From Taenia hydatigena (taxonomy: Eukaryota > Platyhelminthes > Cestoda > Cyclophyllidea > Taeniidae): a stretch of DNA of 64,000 bases. Shown here piece by piece: positions 37,440-48,109 of the stretch (the first letter of the stretch is position 1; each line of letters starts with the position of its first letter). Position numbers and translations under genes: made by a program. Under the pieces are notes generated by a model. That model saw nothing but the letters and a program-made list of their open reading frames with translations. It had not been told where the DNA came from and did no database searches. The stretch covers positions 1,026,652-1,090,651 of the forward strand of contig JADWOT020000008.1 in the NCBI GenBank assembly GCA_036345935.2, read 5' to 3'.

Positions 37440-38520
37440 AAGAGGCAACACCTTTAATTCAATCCAGCTTTCACGCGGCCTTTTGGCTGGTGTGCTCTTC
37501 AATGTTAGGAGGAACACTGAGGCATAGTGCGCTGATGGAAATGGTATACGTGCGCAATCCAAAAGGACGTCTCGAGCGGTAGCGTTGACGACTCTTTCAC
37601 CGATTTTGCAAAAACAGGCCATCTTGACTAACGATGGCTTGGGTTCGACTGACGGATACCACCTTGCTACTTGAAAACCTCTCTCCACAAGAAATGACTA
37701 TGGATTAGTACGTTTTAATCTGTCAATCATTGCCACGCTCTGCTCTTCTAATAAAATTTTCCTCAACATACCATGACCCTAAATTGTCAATGCTCTACCT
37801 TGCAAGTTAGCCAGACTAATGCTAGATTTCCCTCGTGCACAAATCTATCATAACGTTGGATGATGTCCCTCTCAGCCATATTCATTTACAGTATCAGCCG
37901 ATTGTCTTCGAACTTAACGATAGTTTACCCGGCGGACATGAAGCGATCATGGAAGGTGCGAACTTATGCATACAAACATTGGTTTTTAAAATGGCTTAGC
38001 TCTCATGCACAATAAGGTAAACAAATAATAATTCTTTGTGCAACAAAAGATCGTCAATGATTTAAGGCACTCGCAGGCTGATCTGCAATATCTTCCGATC
38101 TGGCGATGTGTTATCGGCTTATATATGCAACAATCAACTAGCCCATGCTGAAATTATTTTTCACTCACCAAGCCGTGTAATCGTTCGCAGTTTAACTCGC
38201 CTTTGGTCAAGTGGATCAGCGAATGAGCCAACCGACTGGGCAGATGACCGGTACGCAACGAGTACGCAGCAGGTGGTCCTATCGATTGTATTGATCCATT
38301 GGGACTAAAGCTACTTTCTCTCTGCCAGGCCTACTTGGAAATGCCTGTAATGCTGCTTGACGAAGGTGGAAACTACCAAAGAAGTGCGATCGCCACCCCG
38401 CAATTTTACCTTTGCATAGTGGCACGTTAGTTGAATGAAGTCGACCTAATCTATCTCTAACCTGCGGCGATACGTATTTAAAATCGAGTGGGTTTTGTGG
38501 TTAATGCCAGTTGTAACACT
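37440..38520 (+). repeat. Dispersed unit B, copy B2
   Basis: Second copy of 5260-6110, with about 140 bp extra at 38220-38360. Identical runs include CTGTCAATCATTGCCACGCTCTG (37720) and CCCTAAATTGTCAATGCTCTACCTTGCAA (37777). Confidence 0.8.
37859..38016 (+). pseudogene. Exon-like segment in unit B2 with internal stop
   Basis: Homologous to 5603-5786. It keeps DDVPLSHIHLQYQPIV and the downstream donor AATAAG|GTAAAC (GT at 38017), but TAG at 37997-37999 interrupts the frame (FKMA-stop-LSCTI against FKVARLSCTI in B1). Upstream of 37859 the frame is not open in the way it is in B1. Function unknown. Confidence 0.45.
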
Positions 38521-39254
38521 GAACATCGTTCATGCTAAGATGAGAGGGCAGTAAACTGAAGATCCAAATGTCCTGCTTCGAGCCCGAGTAGCGGCAAATT
38601 CACAATTGCACTCTTGCTACCCGTCTCTTCCTTTCCATTCGCCTCTACGCATGCGGATATGCTGGGAATTGAGCCAATGCGAGGGCGATTAGAGTAAAAC
38701 AAAGAAGGTTGGTCATGACGTCTGCATGGAGAGCAGCAAACACTACTACGATGCAGGTGAGGATTAAGCTCACGCAAGCATATCCATTGAAAAATAATCC
38801 TTCGCCTTCGTCATCCGGCTACTGCATGTCAACCAACAGAGGCTGAAGTGTCTGCATTAATTAATGGACAACGAAACGGATTGTCAAATCACTACGTGTC
38901 ACCTTCTGGCAAACAAATAAATTGTCAAGTTGTGAAAATATTTAGACAGTTATGACTAGCGCAAAGACAATAATGACACTTTCTGTATTGTCGCAGGAAG
39001 TAGCTGCAGCAAAATTGTTTCTGCTCGAACAAACCTGAATAAACAATTCTTAAGTACTTCCCTTATGACTACATTCTAAGAAGTGTTTGTCACTTTGAGC
39101 GAGCAATGTTCTGCAAACCAACTCGTCTGCGCTCCAAAAAATGAAGGAAATCTATTTAAAAAACCGATACTATGACCTTTACATGCTTCCATACCCACAA
39201 ACGGCGAGCATATTATTGGCCATGAAGACACCTTACTAATGCTAGTTAAGTAAC
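38520..39254. other. Unassigned stretch
   Basis: Minus frames 38535-38777 and 39076-39258 have no support. No RNA gene or repeat copy was seen. Confidence 0.3.
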
Positions 39255-39502
39255 ACAACCTGCGGCCTGAGTCTGCGCACGCTGATTTGGATGATCAAGT
39301 TACAAAGCAAGTCCTTATTTCCCTATTAACTGTGCATGATTTCGCCACCGATCCAACAAAAGCACTGGCTTCAAACGTCGACATAACAGAACCGTTGAGA
39401 TCCGAGTCTGTCTGTCGACGCTGGAGGGAGAAAACCAATGACTTAATCAGCGATAGCTTTATGATCTCGGCACGACTTGCGCAAAAATTACTCAGGATTT
39501 GA
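39254..39502 (+). CDS. Candidate coding segment, unrecognised
   Basis: The plus-strand frame is open from the stop at 39251 to TGA at 39500. The composition is protein-like, soluble and helical (DLDDQVTKQVLISLLTVHDF, later CRRWREKTNDLISDSF and ARLAQKLLRI). A second frame follows at 39526-39708 (ILIRELYDEGVEHLDMCDF), in another register. No convincing donor joins them: a GTGAGT at 39538 and a TTTAG at 39564 would give an intron of only about 27 bases. There is no second copy in the window. It could be a terminal exon or a chance frame. Confidence 0.2.
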   Translation, partial: HNLRPESAHADLDDQVTKQVLISLLTVHDFATDPTKALASNVDITEPLRSESVCRRWREKTNDLISDSFMISARLAQKLLRI

Positions 39503-39708
39503 TTTTGCGTTTTTTGCCTTTATAAATGTGTGATGTGGGTGAGTGTATATGCTCCACATTTAGGGTAATAAGCAACCAAATCGCTCTGATCCTCATTCGA
39601 GAACTTTATGACGAAGGGGTTGAGCATCTAGACATGTGCGATTTCAAACCAAAGACTTCGCACACGGTTAATAATAAAGCTTACACTAATAAGACTAGCA
39701 GCATTTGA

Positions 39709-41978
39709 TGAAAAATTCGTTTTTATAAGGTAAAATATGGTAGAACTTTATTGCTTTCTTCATTTTTAATTTCAACATTAATATGTTTTGTCAAAATTCG
39801 CCTTGCTGTAAACACAGCAATGGTCTGTTTTAGAAGTTTACCGATATCAAGTGTTACAAAGCTAAGGAAAAGGAAAACATGTACCATTAATAGGCACGCG
39901 ATGTGTGACATAGCAAAAGCTCCGTGGAGCAACCTTGCAACGAGTGCAAAGGATTTGTAGCCATTTATACATATGGAGAAGTTTCTAAAACCTCCTCCCA
40001 CAAGTCCTTGGACATGGACCCTCATGGCATGAGCAAGTCCCAGCTCGGACCCTCTGCTGCTACCGATTGTGCTGACTTATAAATGCTGCTAATTGTTTGA
40101 GCGTGGCTAGCACATACGGGCAGCACCATGCACTCTAGTGCACAATTTTATTAATCTTTAGAGTGCTTAGAAGTTCGCTAGTAATATTGCCCAATATTAC
40201 TCGGGTGCGCTTTTCTTATTACCATGGACTCTTGCGAACACAAGCAATGTGTAAATGCATCCGATGAATTATAGGTGACCTGCAAAGGAAACAATTGATT
40301 TTTAAATAAATGTGCCCACTGATTAACAAAAAGGGAGGGAACAAGAAGTGTGATCCCCGCTGATGCATCAGACAGACTGCAACTTTAGGTGTGCACTATG
40401 GAAGTTTTAGGTTTGAGTAAATGATTCCTCGTGCAGGTATGTTCCAGCCGACTGTGTGACGAAAGTGTGTTCTCACCACGGAATGTAAACCTGACGCCTG
40501 TTTTGCGATACTGTACCATGAAAACAAGATGTATTTCGGCTTGGCAAAAAGTGATTCTTTGTACGCAAATAAAGTGTGGCCAACTCGTACTTGGTCTTTG
40601 CACAAACAAATTTACTAGTTGCAATCGCACACATCTGTCATGCGTGAATAGTCTACCAAATGTGCATTGGCTCCTAAAAGGCTTGCACAAGGGATCTCTT
40701 GAAAGAACCAAAACTCTTGAAATGACATGGACGTCAAAGAGCGAGTCTTTTAGGAGCGTGTGCGCATTCTCACAGATGCACGGTACTAAAACCATCTAGT
40801 ATAGATGTTCAGTTGTGAAGACAAACACGCTGTGTCCTAGCAAGGTGGAGTGTGAAGTTTGTATTCGCCAAAGTACCATTCTGAACATTTTATGCAAGGC
40901 CTTGTTACAAGGCAAATGGGGATATTTGTAAACCCTGCATCACACAAATACATTCGGTATGCACTGATAGCATTTGTTCCGTAAATGTTGGAGAAGTGTG
41001 CTGGCTAGGCAACGACAAAGTAGACTAATATGGATCAAAACTAACCAAAATTTTACTCTCAATTGATTTTTTGATTGACAAAGTAGAAGAGCGATGCATT
41101 TGCTCTAATTTTCAGATCTTATGAGACATAATCGCCTTCAGTTTTTACTCTTCCTCCCAAATGCAGTACAAAAACCATCAAACCTACCTTGATTTTTAAC
41201 CACTTTAAATTCCTACTTCCGTGTTGTTTAATAAAATACCCGATAAGTGACAGAAATAACACCTAGCTTTCTATCCATCTATTTGCCTGGTAGCATTTCC
41301 AACGTGTTTTTTCTGTTTTAAAGTGTTTCTTTTTCATAAAAATACGTCCTCCTTTCTTCAAATACTGATGCCTATGCGTTTTGCATCTAAAAATACTTCT
41401 ATGCAAAGCCTGGAATTTCAAGCCGGCATTAGAATTTTATTAGCGAACAGAAAATAGGTTGATTAGCCCTGCTTTGTTCTCACTCATGAGCCTGGGCCAA
41501 AGGCCACCTAGATTGATGCTTTATCCCAAAGTTACGACTATGCAAACTGATGGCTTGACAGAATCTATGAAATAACCTTATGCATTTGAGTAGAGCTCAG
41601 CCAACCGTGATGCAAACTGCACTTAAACACCAAGTTTTGTTGAGCGTGATGTCTGCTTAGTGTTAATAAACAAAAAAGGATGAATCAAGACTGATGTGAC
41701 GTCTGAAGCCGGTGAGACTTGGTCTATAATACCTATAGTTTTTGATGGAAGGCAATGCTAAATTCTAGCTATAGCAACTAATAGGCGATGGAGGGAGAAA
41801 CCGAGGGCCGCCTATCAATCTATTAGCTTGCAGACAGAACGCTGTTTAAGTAGTAAAGGGCATTGATGCGCATAAAGGAGAGCAGCGGCTTCGTCGTAGC
41901 TTGCACAGAAATAAGTAAGAGGTAGAATTCATTGCATAATATCTCGTGCAAGCGTTGCGTATGCCTAACAGGGATATT
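39709..41978. other. Unassigned stretch
   Basis: Mirrored frames lie at 40385-40795 (-, 136 codons) and 40431-40799 (+, 122 codons); both are Cys-rich, and neither has splice edges or a copy. Otherwise nothing was recognised. Confidence 0.3.
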
Positions 41979-42170
41979 CTAGGAGTAACAGTGAGAGATG
42001 TTGGTAAAGCGAGGCCGAATCTTACTTATCTTCTTAAAATGTACTAGTTCAAGTTCTTTGCGCACGGATTGTGTGCACGATGCAAACGTATGCGCAATAT
42101 CTCTGACCACGATTATGCGAAATTCTGTCACCGCGTCCTCAACGGTATCTTCACTCAATGACAAGCATTA
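41979..42170 (-). CDS. Candidate coding segment, helical, unrecognised
   Basis: A minus-strand frame with an amphipathic-helix-like peptide (EDTVEDAVTEFRIIVVRDIA, then SVRKELELVHFKK). Only a weak acceptor (CATTGAG) precedes it. It lies about 370 bp downstream, in gene order, of the candidate exon at 42542-42799 on the same strand. Together with 44758-45003 they could be parts of one minus-strand gene, but the phases were not shown to join. Confidence 0.18.
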
Positions 42171-42541
42171 AAGGCTTTCACTTAAGTGCATTAAAGTCGA
42201 CCTTCAATGTTAGGGACTGGAGCGATGCTGTTCTTGGTCATCAGATGCACTCAACCACCTGGCTTTCAATTTCTTGTAGAGCAGTTCACGTCATTGAATC
42301 ATAACACATTTACCAAGTAAGCTAAATATATTACCCTTCACTCAGTCGCCAAATCGACATCTTAACCCTACAAGGCAAATTAGATTGAGCGCCGTTCACA
42401 TCAACTCAAATCCTAAATTTATGAAAGGAATTTTGCAATTACCCTAATGTTTTTGACTGTGAAAATCGCTGTCATTTTATTTTCCTAACCTTTTTCGAGA
42501 GAAATTCAATCAAGCCTTTATCTGTTCCTAACTCTTTAGCA

Positions 42542-42799
42542 TCAGACATTTTCCAAAAGAAACTGAGGTTCATGCAAAATCAACATAATCCGAAGGAGCC
42601 TTAATGATACCACGAAAACATTTGAAATTGAGAACTGACTGCTGTCGTAAACTTGACTCAACGTATCTCTGCAATAGAACTTCAAGTTCTTACAGGTTTC
42701 ATCAGTATTAGTGTCATTTGCATAGGGATTCTTTAGGTTGTCATAGCTATCCCAATTGTCACATATACGTGGTGACTGTAATTTCGCCAACGCTTCAGC
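42542..42799 (-). CDS. Candidate exon with good acceptor, unrecognised
   Basis: The minus-strand frame begins right after an acceptor-like GCATTTTTAG|G (exon from 42799) and reads AEALAKLQSPRICDNWDSYD, then NPYANDTNTDETCKNLKFYC, then a hydrophobic end before TGA. The Asn/Asp/Cys-rich middle looks extracellular or secreted. A possible donor is the GTATCATT within FVVSL. I do not recognise a family, and there is no second copy in the window. Confidence 0.25.
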   Translation of the reverse strand, partial: AEALAKLQSPRICDNWDSYDNLKNPYANDTNTDETCKNLKFYCRDTLSQVYDSSQFSISNVFVVSLRLLRIMLILHEPQFLLENV

Positions 42800-44757
42800 C
42801 TAAAAATGCATTTTAAAAACAACGTTAGATACCTCTCAGTTTTTAGTAGTGACACTTAACTCGATGAATTCAATGGGGCACATAAAAAGGCCCAGTATAC
42901 GCCAATGAAGTTATGAATTGTGGTAGTATGACATTTTACTAAGGCAAGCTTTGGTAATGATTGTAATACATGCTGCCATTAATCGCTATCCATGGTTGCG
43001 GAACACAAAACTTTTCCTGTTAGGGTATAATTGACGGCAAGCGGTTTTCGCTTTATTGCTATGAGAGAACTTTGCACTTTGTCCAGATGGCGTCCCTTCA
43101 GTCAAGGTAATTGCGTGTCCAGGAGAGACCAGTGGCTGATCTATTCATTCTTCGAAGCTAAAGACGCTGTTTAAGGATGGATTGTGTAGGACCTATAAGT
43201 TAGCAGCATAGCAGACCTTTGTTGGATCTGTAGACTACAATAATTAAGCATGGGGATTTCTCGTCGATTATACCCCAAATTCATGTTGTAATTCTCATCG
43301 TTTTTAAGCGACGATGACGGTTACTTAAATTGGAACTGACAGTGTACAAGAGGGCTTCTTGTCTGGAAAACACTGCAAAACAGAAAGAAACGCATCTGAC
43401 TATCGAGTTTGCTATCATATGCAAGTATCCGACTGCTCTTCATCAAAGCCATCCGGTCGCCATGCTGGACTTGATCATCTCTTCTGCTGTGGGCTTATAG
43501 ATGAATACAAGAAATCTATAGTATTACAGAACTGTGTCGGCGGTTGCCTGTGCCCTTGGTGATGCTTGGAAGCCTCGACCACAAACAAACTAACTACTAC
43601 AACATTTTCCGTATTTGTTGAAATTGGTCTGCGGGGGAGCTTATTCACATTATCATGCATATGCGCTTTACTGCATTGACCGCAAAATCAGGTTTTCGTA
43701 TGCATTCATACTAGCGCCTAACTGAACGGCCAGCCTCATTTTGTGTTTTAGCTAGAAAAATACTTGACTATCCATGCTCATTATAAACTTCCTTGCCATT
43801 AGGAGCAGTCGGACAGCTGGCTTTGCCAGCAATCTAATTTCCTTCTCTTGCTATTGCATTCATGCTTCTGAACTTGGTTGTTATGTGACACAAATTTGGC
43901 ATGCATTCATTTGCAGTCCATGATGGCTAGGAATGCGCCATGTTAGATTCGTTAAAAGATTGTTTAGGTTTGAAATAGAACAGTTGATAGATAACGATGC
44001 CAGTTTTAGTTTTGGTGTAAGTTAAGCCAACTAAAACAAATAGTCTAAGGAAACTTGATGGATTTCCCTGTCATGCAGGCACTATCTACAGACGGGTTGT
44101 GCTATCCTAGTGAAAATTTGTCAGAGCTCAAGTCTTGCACGCTAACTTAGTCTTTATTTGACCACGGACCCGAATTTTGGCTGATCTCTTATTTCATTCC
44201 CTTCCGTCGTCTATTCTCCCCCATTAATGCCCATTGTGCATATAGCGCGGCTTGCCATGCGATGCATCTGGTGGTGAAATGCGTGATAGTGTAAGGAGCC
44301 CAGCTCGGGGTGGGATAGCATAGATGAGTGCCCTTAGAATTCACACAAAATAACACCTCAGCAGAGCAGAATCTTTGGCTAGTAGTTGGTTCATTTGATC
44401 CATCTTGAAACAAAGCTGCGGTCAGTACTTTGGTAGCATTGCTACCGCAAGTGGTTCCAGTCAAGGACGGTCAAACAGACCAGGCTATCGACTATACGCT
44501 TATAGATTTGTGTAAAATGTGATAAAGATGGCATTCATAGTAAGATCTATTGCTTCCGACTAAAGCAGAGCGCCTAGCCTAGCAATGTTTTGTTACAATG
44601 CCGGCTACTTAAATCTCACTCCATCGCCATCAGTGCCGGCCTCATTACTAACATTTACGGCAATGATGTGACATCAATAATAACGTCATCTTGAGTTTAT
44701 TGCAGGACCATGTCATCACTAAATCTGGCAATACCAGATATGAGCCACCAGGAAATC
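42800..44757. other. Unassigned stretch
   Basis: The frame at 44189-44464 (-, 91 codons) is Cys- and Trp-containing but unsupported. Short frames at 43359-43660 mirror each other across strands. No RNA gene was seen. Confidence 0.3.
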
Positions 44758-45003
44758 TCATTGGGTTAGCCATTCCACCTTGCGAAACGAATTGACTTGA
44801 GGATCTGGAATTCTGGAAATCATTGATACAAACCTTTTTACGGAAGTTACTTTAGCGACTGGCCTATGAAAGAGGAAGAAAGGACTAAATGCCTTGAACA
44901 AGAGGTATTGTTGGTCTTCGCTAGCACCAAACGCAAGTGGTTTGTTCCTATCCGATTGCTGCAGATTTTTTAAAAGAAGCAGTAGATGTTGACACAATGA
45001 GTC
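44758..45003 (-). CDS. Candidate exon with strong acceptor, unrecognised
   Basis: The minus-strand frame follows a polypyrimidine tract and acceptor (TTTTCTTCTTCCAAG|G, exon from 45003). The peptide starts DSLCQHLLLLLKNLQQSDRN and continues ASEDQQYLLFKAF...FHRPVAK. Possible donors are AAA|GTAACT after PVAK and AAG|GTGGAA near the end. The Leu-rich helical start suits a solenoid or coiled region. No family is recognised and there is no second copy. Confidence 0.25.
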   Translation of the reverse strand, partial: DSLCQHLLLLLKNLQQSDRNKPLAFGASEDQQYLLFKAFSPFFLFHRPVAKVTSVKRFVSMISRIPDPQVNSFRKVEWLTQ

Positions 45004-45560
45004 CTTGGAAGAAGAAAATTATATATCTTTGTGATGGGCTGACTCCCAAACGCGGCCGATGCAGAGCTTATGAATGAACGAAAGGCTTAGTTGGTTGCAT
45101 TGTTAATTCAAAGCATTGAGTAAGTCAACATGGGGCCCTAATAAGGTACAAAGTTGTCGAAGCGCTGATGCCAAATGCAACTTCTCCAACTCGCTCATGA
45201 CCTTCGGAATTCATAGGGTACATGTGGGAAAAAAGACGAGGATGATGATGAGGGATAAGGCGGGATGGACATGGGTGGCGTCGGGAGCGTAGAAGCGGCG
45301 GTCACTAAAGTGGCTCTGTTAAAAGACTAGGGAATTTCGGAACGGTAAAAGGCGAGAATATATCTAGATGCAGATCTGAATTTAAAGTGTAGTTAAAGGG
45401 CTTACCTTAATTCTGAATGGAATGTGTTTAGCAAAGTGTTGATTGCTTGCAACCAAGGAGCGAGCCCAAATTCTCGAATACCATGCTTGAAGTCGAGGGG
45501 ATGTTTTGCCATTTGTCAGCAATATGATGATCATGGCGCGTCATTTATAATTTCGGCAGG
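45004..45560. other. Unassigned stretch before the D cluster
   Basis: One short plus frame (45424-45606). Nothing else was recognised. Confidence 0.3.
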
Positions 45561-46100
45561 GACTTTTTGCTCTGGTGTGTTATGCAAGGCTCATCCTGGT
45601 CCGTGACCTTAAGTATCTCTAGAACTGTGTGATATTTTCCGTTCGAACTGAATTTCATGCTTTAATAATTAGGGATTTCCGGGAAACGCTCGTCCTGAGA
45701 TGTTTAATTATGCTTCACTTATCCCCTTTGTTTGCAATGCCCGTTGTGAAATGCAAAAGCAATAGATGTTAGCAGATTATAATAGAGCCATTTAATCCTA
45801 TGTGAGCCTTGATGTCACCACATGGAGACAAAATAGTTTACATGGGGCTGCTACCCAGAATCGATGCCCTACATTTGCAACCGATGAAGGGGTGAACTCT
45901 ACGGATGTGTTGAATCTGGCCTCAAAGTGAGCCACCTTCGGGTGTTTTCAAAGCTAACATGCCACGCTACTTCACCAACCAATGATAGTACACGTGATTG
46001 AAATAATTGCATGCAATGGAAATTGTTCGTCTCTTGAGACAATTTTTGTCACCGGTGAATCACAGAAATGGTTGCTAAAATTGGCAGAGTAGTGCGTAGT
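45560..46100 (+). repeat. Dispersed unit D, copy D1
   Basis: A direct copy of 48110-48600, about 80% alike in the core 45790-46060 (CTGCTACCCAGAATCGATGCC, CACCTTCGGGTGTTTTCAAAG). It meets copy D3 tail to tail around 46100-46140, so D1 and D3 form a long inverted repeat with almost no spacer. Confidence 0.85.
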
Positions 46101-46109
46101 AGTGACTTT

Positions 46110-46650
46110 ATTTGTAAATTTCATGTGAGCATAGGCAACACTATGTTTTGTTGAACTCAATCAGCGTATCACCCATTCGCCATATTTGTTAAAGTTTAGC
46201 TGGCCTGAAATTGCAAAAAACGATCATTCTCTCCTTGACTCAAAATGACTCAGCACGCAAGCACAAACTCGGCCCATGTAAAATCAACTCGATGTCCTCA
46301 TCCCTCGTCCACGTGTTCTACGGCGCACTCGGAAGTACTATCCCATCTCGCACTACTCTGCCATTCTAAGCAGCCAGTTTTGTAATTTACCGGCGAAAAA
46401 TTGTCTCGAGAGTCAAAAGCCTTCCACTACGTGCAATTACTTCACTCACAAGCACTAACATTAGTTAGTGCGATAGCGTGGAATGTTAGCTTTGAAAACA
46501 CCCGAAGGTGGCGCACACTGAGGTCAGATTCAACACGTCCGTAGAGTTTACCCTTCATCTATTGCAAATGTAGGGCATCGATTCTGGGTAGCAGCCCTAT
46601 GTAGATTATTATGTCTCCATATGTTGACACCAAGTTTTACACAGGATTTT
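46110..46650 (-). repeat. Dispersed unit D, copy D3 (inverted)
   Basis: Inverted relative to D1, D2 and D4. The segment 46382-46648 is nearly identical to D2 48311-48577 (267 bp each, four differences by eye), whereas the flanks on both sides (46300-46380 and 46650-46680) are only loosely similar. Its outer part (46210-46380) matches D4 15032-15120 well, including the GGCAGAGTA and CGAGTTGATTTTAC blocks. Confidence 0.9.
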
Positions 46651-46849
46651 TTGGCTCGGAGCGCAAGCTAGACAATCAAGCCATAAAGTTAGTGTAAATC
46701 TGAAAAATTAAGGAAGAAAACGAAAATAAGGACTGTGTATGAAAATTGAGGTATAGTGACATCAAAATTGAAGGCAATATTTAGAATTATTGTAAACAAT
46801 ATCGTAGACAGGATCAAGGCATTTTGGGGGCTAGAGTGAAGACGGAATG

Positions 46850-47796
46850 CTAAAATAATATGAAAATAACGTTAAAAATAAAAGAATGAATAAAAGTGGG
46901 GATAAAAGATGATTTCGACGATGTAGGGGAATTCGTTGGTGTGGGCATCACTGGAGCCTGTGGCGAGAGTATGGTTTCGTTGCGTTGGTTGTCACCGAAA
47001 CCCTTGATGTTGCTGGGCGGTCGACAGATGCTACCGGTCGTTGAGTTTTATTGAGTGTTATTGGAGCCTGCGTTTGAGCTGTATCATTTGTTGACGATAT
47101 TGATGGTTGCGTTGCATCGGTCGTCACCGACACCTGTGTTGATACTAGATGGTTGGCAGGTGAGGTCGATGGTAGGGTTGCATTGGGTGTTGCTGGAGTC
47201 TGCGTTTGAACCATATTATTGCTTGACGATTCCAATGACTGTGTTGCACTAAGCATCGCAAGAATCTGTGGTGAATCTGTGCCATTGATAAATGTTGTAA
47301 TCGGTTCTGTTTCACTAGGCGTTAATGAAGTCTGCATTAAAACTGTGGCATTGGCAGACGGTACAGGCGGTTCCTTGGCATCGGTGGTCACTAGAGCCCG
47401 TGATGATGTTGTTAGATCGGCGGACGGTGTTAATGTTTGGGATGTGTTGAGCGCCACCGGAGCATATGTTTAAACTATAACATTGACAGACGATGAGGAC
47501 GGCTACGTTGCATTCGCTGTCGCTTGAGGCTCCGTTAATACTATTGGGCTGCTAGAGAATGGCACAGATTCCGTTGCATTGTTCATTCGAGGAGCCTGTG
47601 TTGATTCTTCTGCATCGGCAGTAACTTGATGGTCAACCGTTGCATTAGATGACGACAAAGCTTGTAGTTCAGCTGTTCCATCTACCATAGCTGCTAAAAT
47701 CTTTACTTCCATCACTATTTTCCTGTAAGAATAGCCCCTATAAGCGGACATACCAAGGGTGAGTGTTAGCACGAAAAATGCCTTTAACGCCTGCAT
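46850..47796 (-). pseudogene. Mucin-like Thr/Ser/Asn-rich repeat protein, interrupted by two stops and a frameshift
   Basis: Probable secreted or surface-anchored glycoprotein. The N-terminus MQALKAFFVLTLTLG is a signal peptide. From residue 48 there are eleven tandem units of 22 residues (66 bp) with no length variation in units 1-10, for example VTTDATQPSISSTNDTAQTQ and ATPNATLPSTSPANHLVSTQ; most carry an N-glycosylation sequon at unit positions 4-6 and abundant Ser/Thr for O-glycans. The third unit has TAG (47503-47505) and TAA (47470-47472), both where other units have Gln (ATQPS, QTQAP). Unit 11 is shortened and shifts frame near 46970; in the new frame QAP, a Ser/Thr/Pro-rich stretch and a hydrophobic end (SFIFNVIFILF) follow before TAG at 46850, like a GPI-anchor signal. 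A possible 63-base intron (GTATGT...TTTTAGCAG, 47753-47691) would leave the frame intact. Tapeworm surface mucins have a similar plan, but this is analogy. Confidence 0.7.
46985..47655 (-). repeat. 66-bp tandem repeat array inside the mucin-like gene
   Basis: Ten full units of exactly 66 bp plus a partial eleventh. Recurring landmarks on the minus strand are ACNAATGCAACG or ACCGATGCAACG at the start and CAAACNCAGGCTCC at the end of units. Units are diverged from one another, so the array is old or under relaxed constraint. Confidence 0.75.
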
Positions 47797-47839
47797 AATG
47801 TTCTTGTGTTCTACTTAGTGCTTTGAGGCCTCTGATTAA

Positions 47840-47846
47840 TTTTATA
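47840..47846 (-). promoter_or_regulatory. TATA box of the mucin-like gene
   Basis: TATAAAA on the minus strand, about 50 bases before the ATG at 47794-47796. Transcription would start 20-25 bases upstream of the ATG, giving a very short 5' leader. No other TATA-like match lies closer to the start. Confidence 0.5.
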
Positions 47847-48109
47847 GTCTGAGCCAATGCGTAGGTGTCTTTTGTGCAGCCATGGCATGACACAAATTCA
47901 TGACACCTTGCAGGTCTCTGATATTCTACGATTTATTGCATCCCTTTTCGGTCACAAGTGAAGGCTTATATGACCATACCTAAAATCAAACTTTACGCGT
48001 CAAATATAACAAATCTGGGGAAACAAAATTGTTAAAAAGGCGAGATCCTTCTGCAAAAAGCGGAAATAAAAGCACTTTTTCTTACGTGTTCCAACAACCG
48101 GAACGAAGT

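Noticed and set aside
40385..40799. Cys-rich mirrored frames as a secreted peptide gene
   Set aside because: Both strands are equally open, there is no signal peptide, splice edge or copy, and the Cys spacing is irregular.
47470..47505. Ciliate-like genetic code with TAA and TAG read as Gln
   Set aside because: Both stops replace Gln, which fits, but a frameshift in the same gene and plentiful stops in the other repeat-supported frames make a pseudogene more likely. No second gene supports reassignment.
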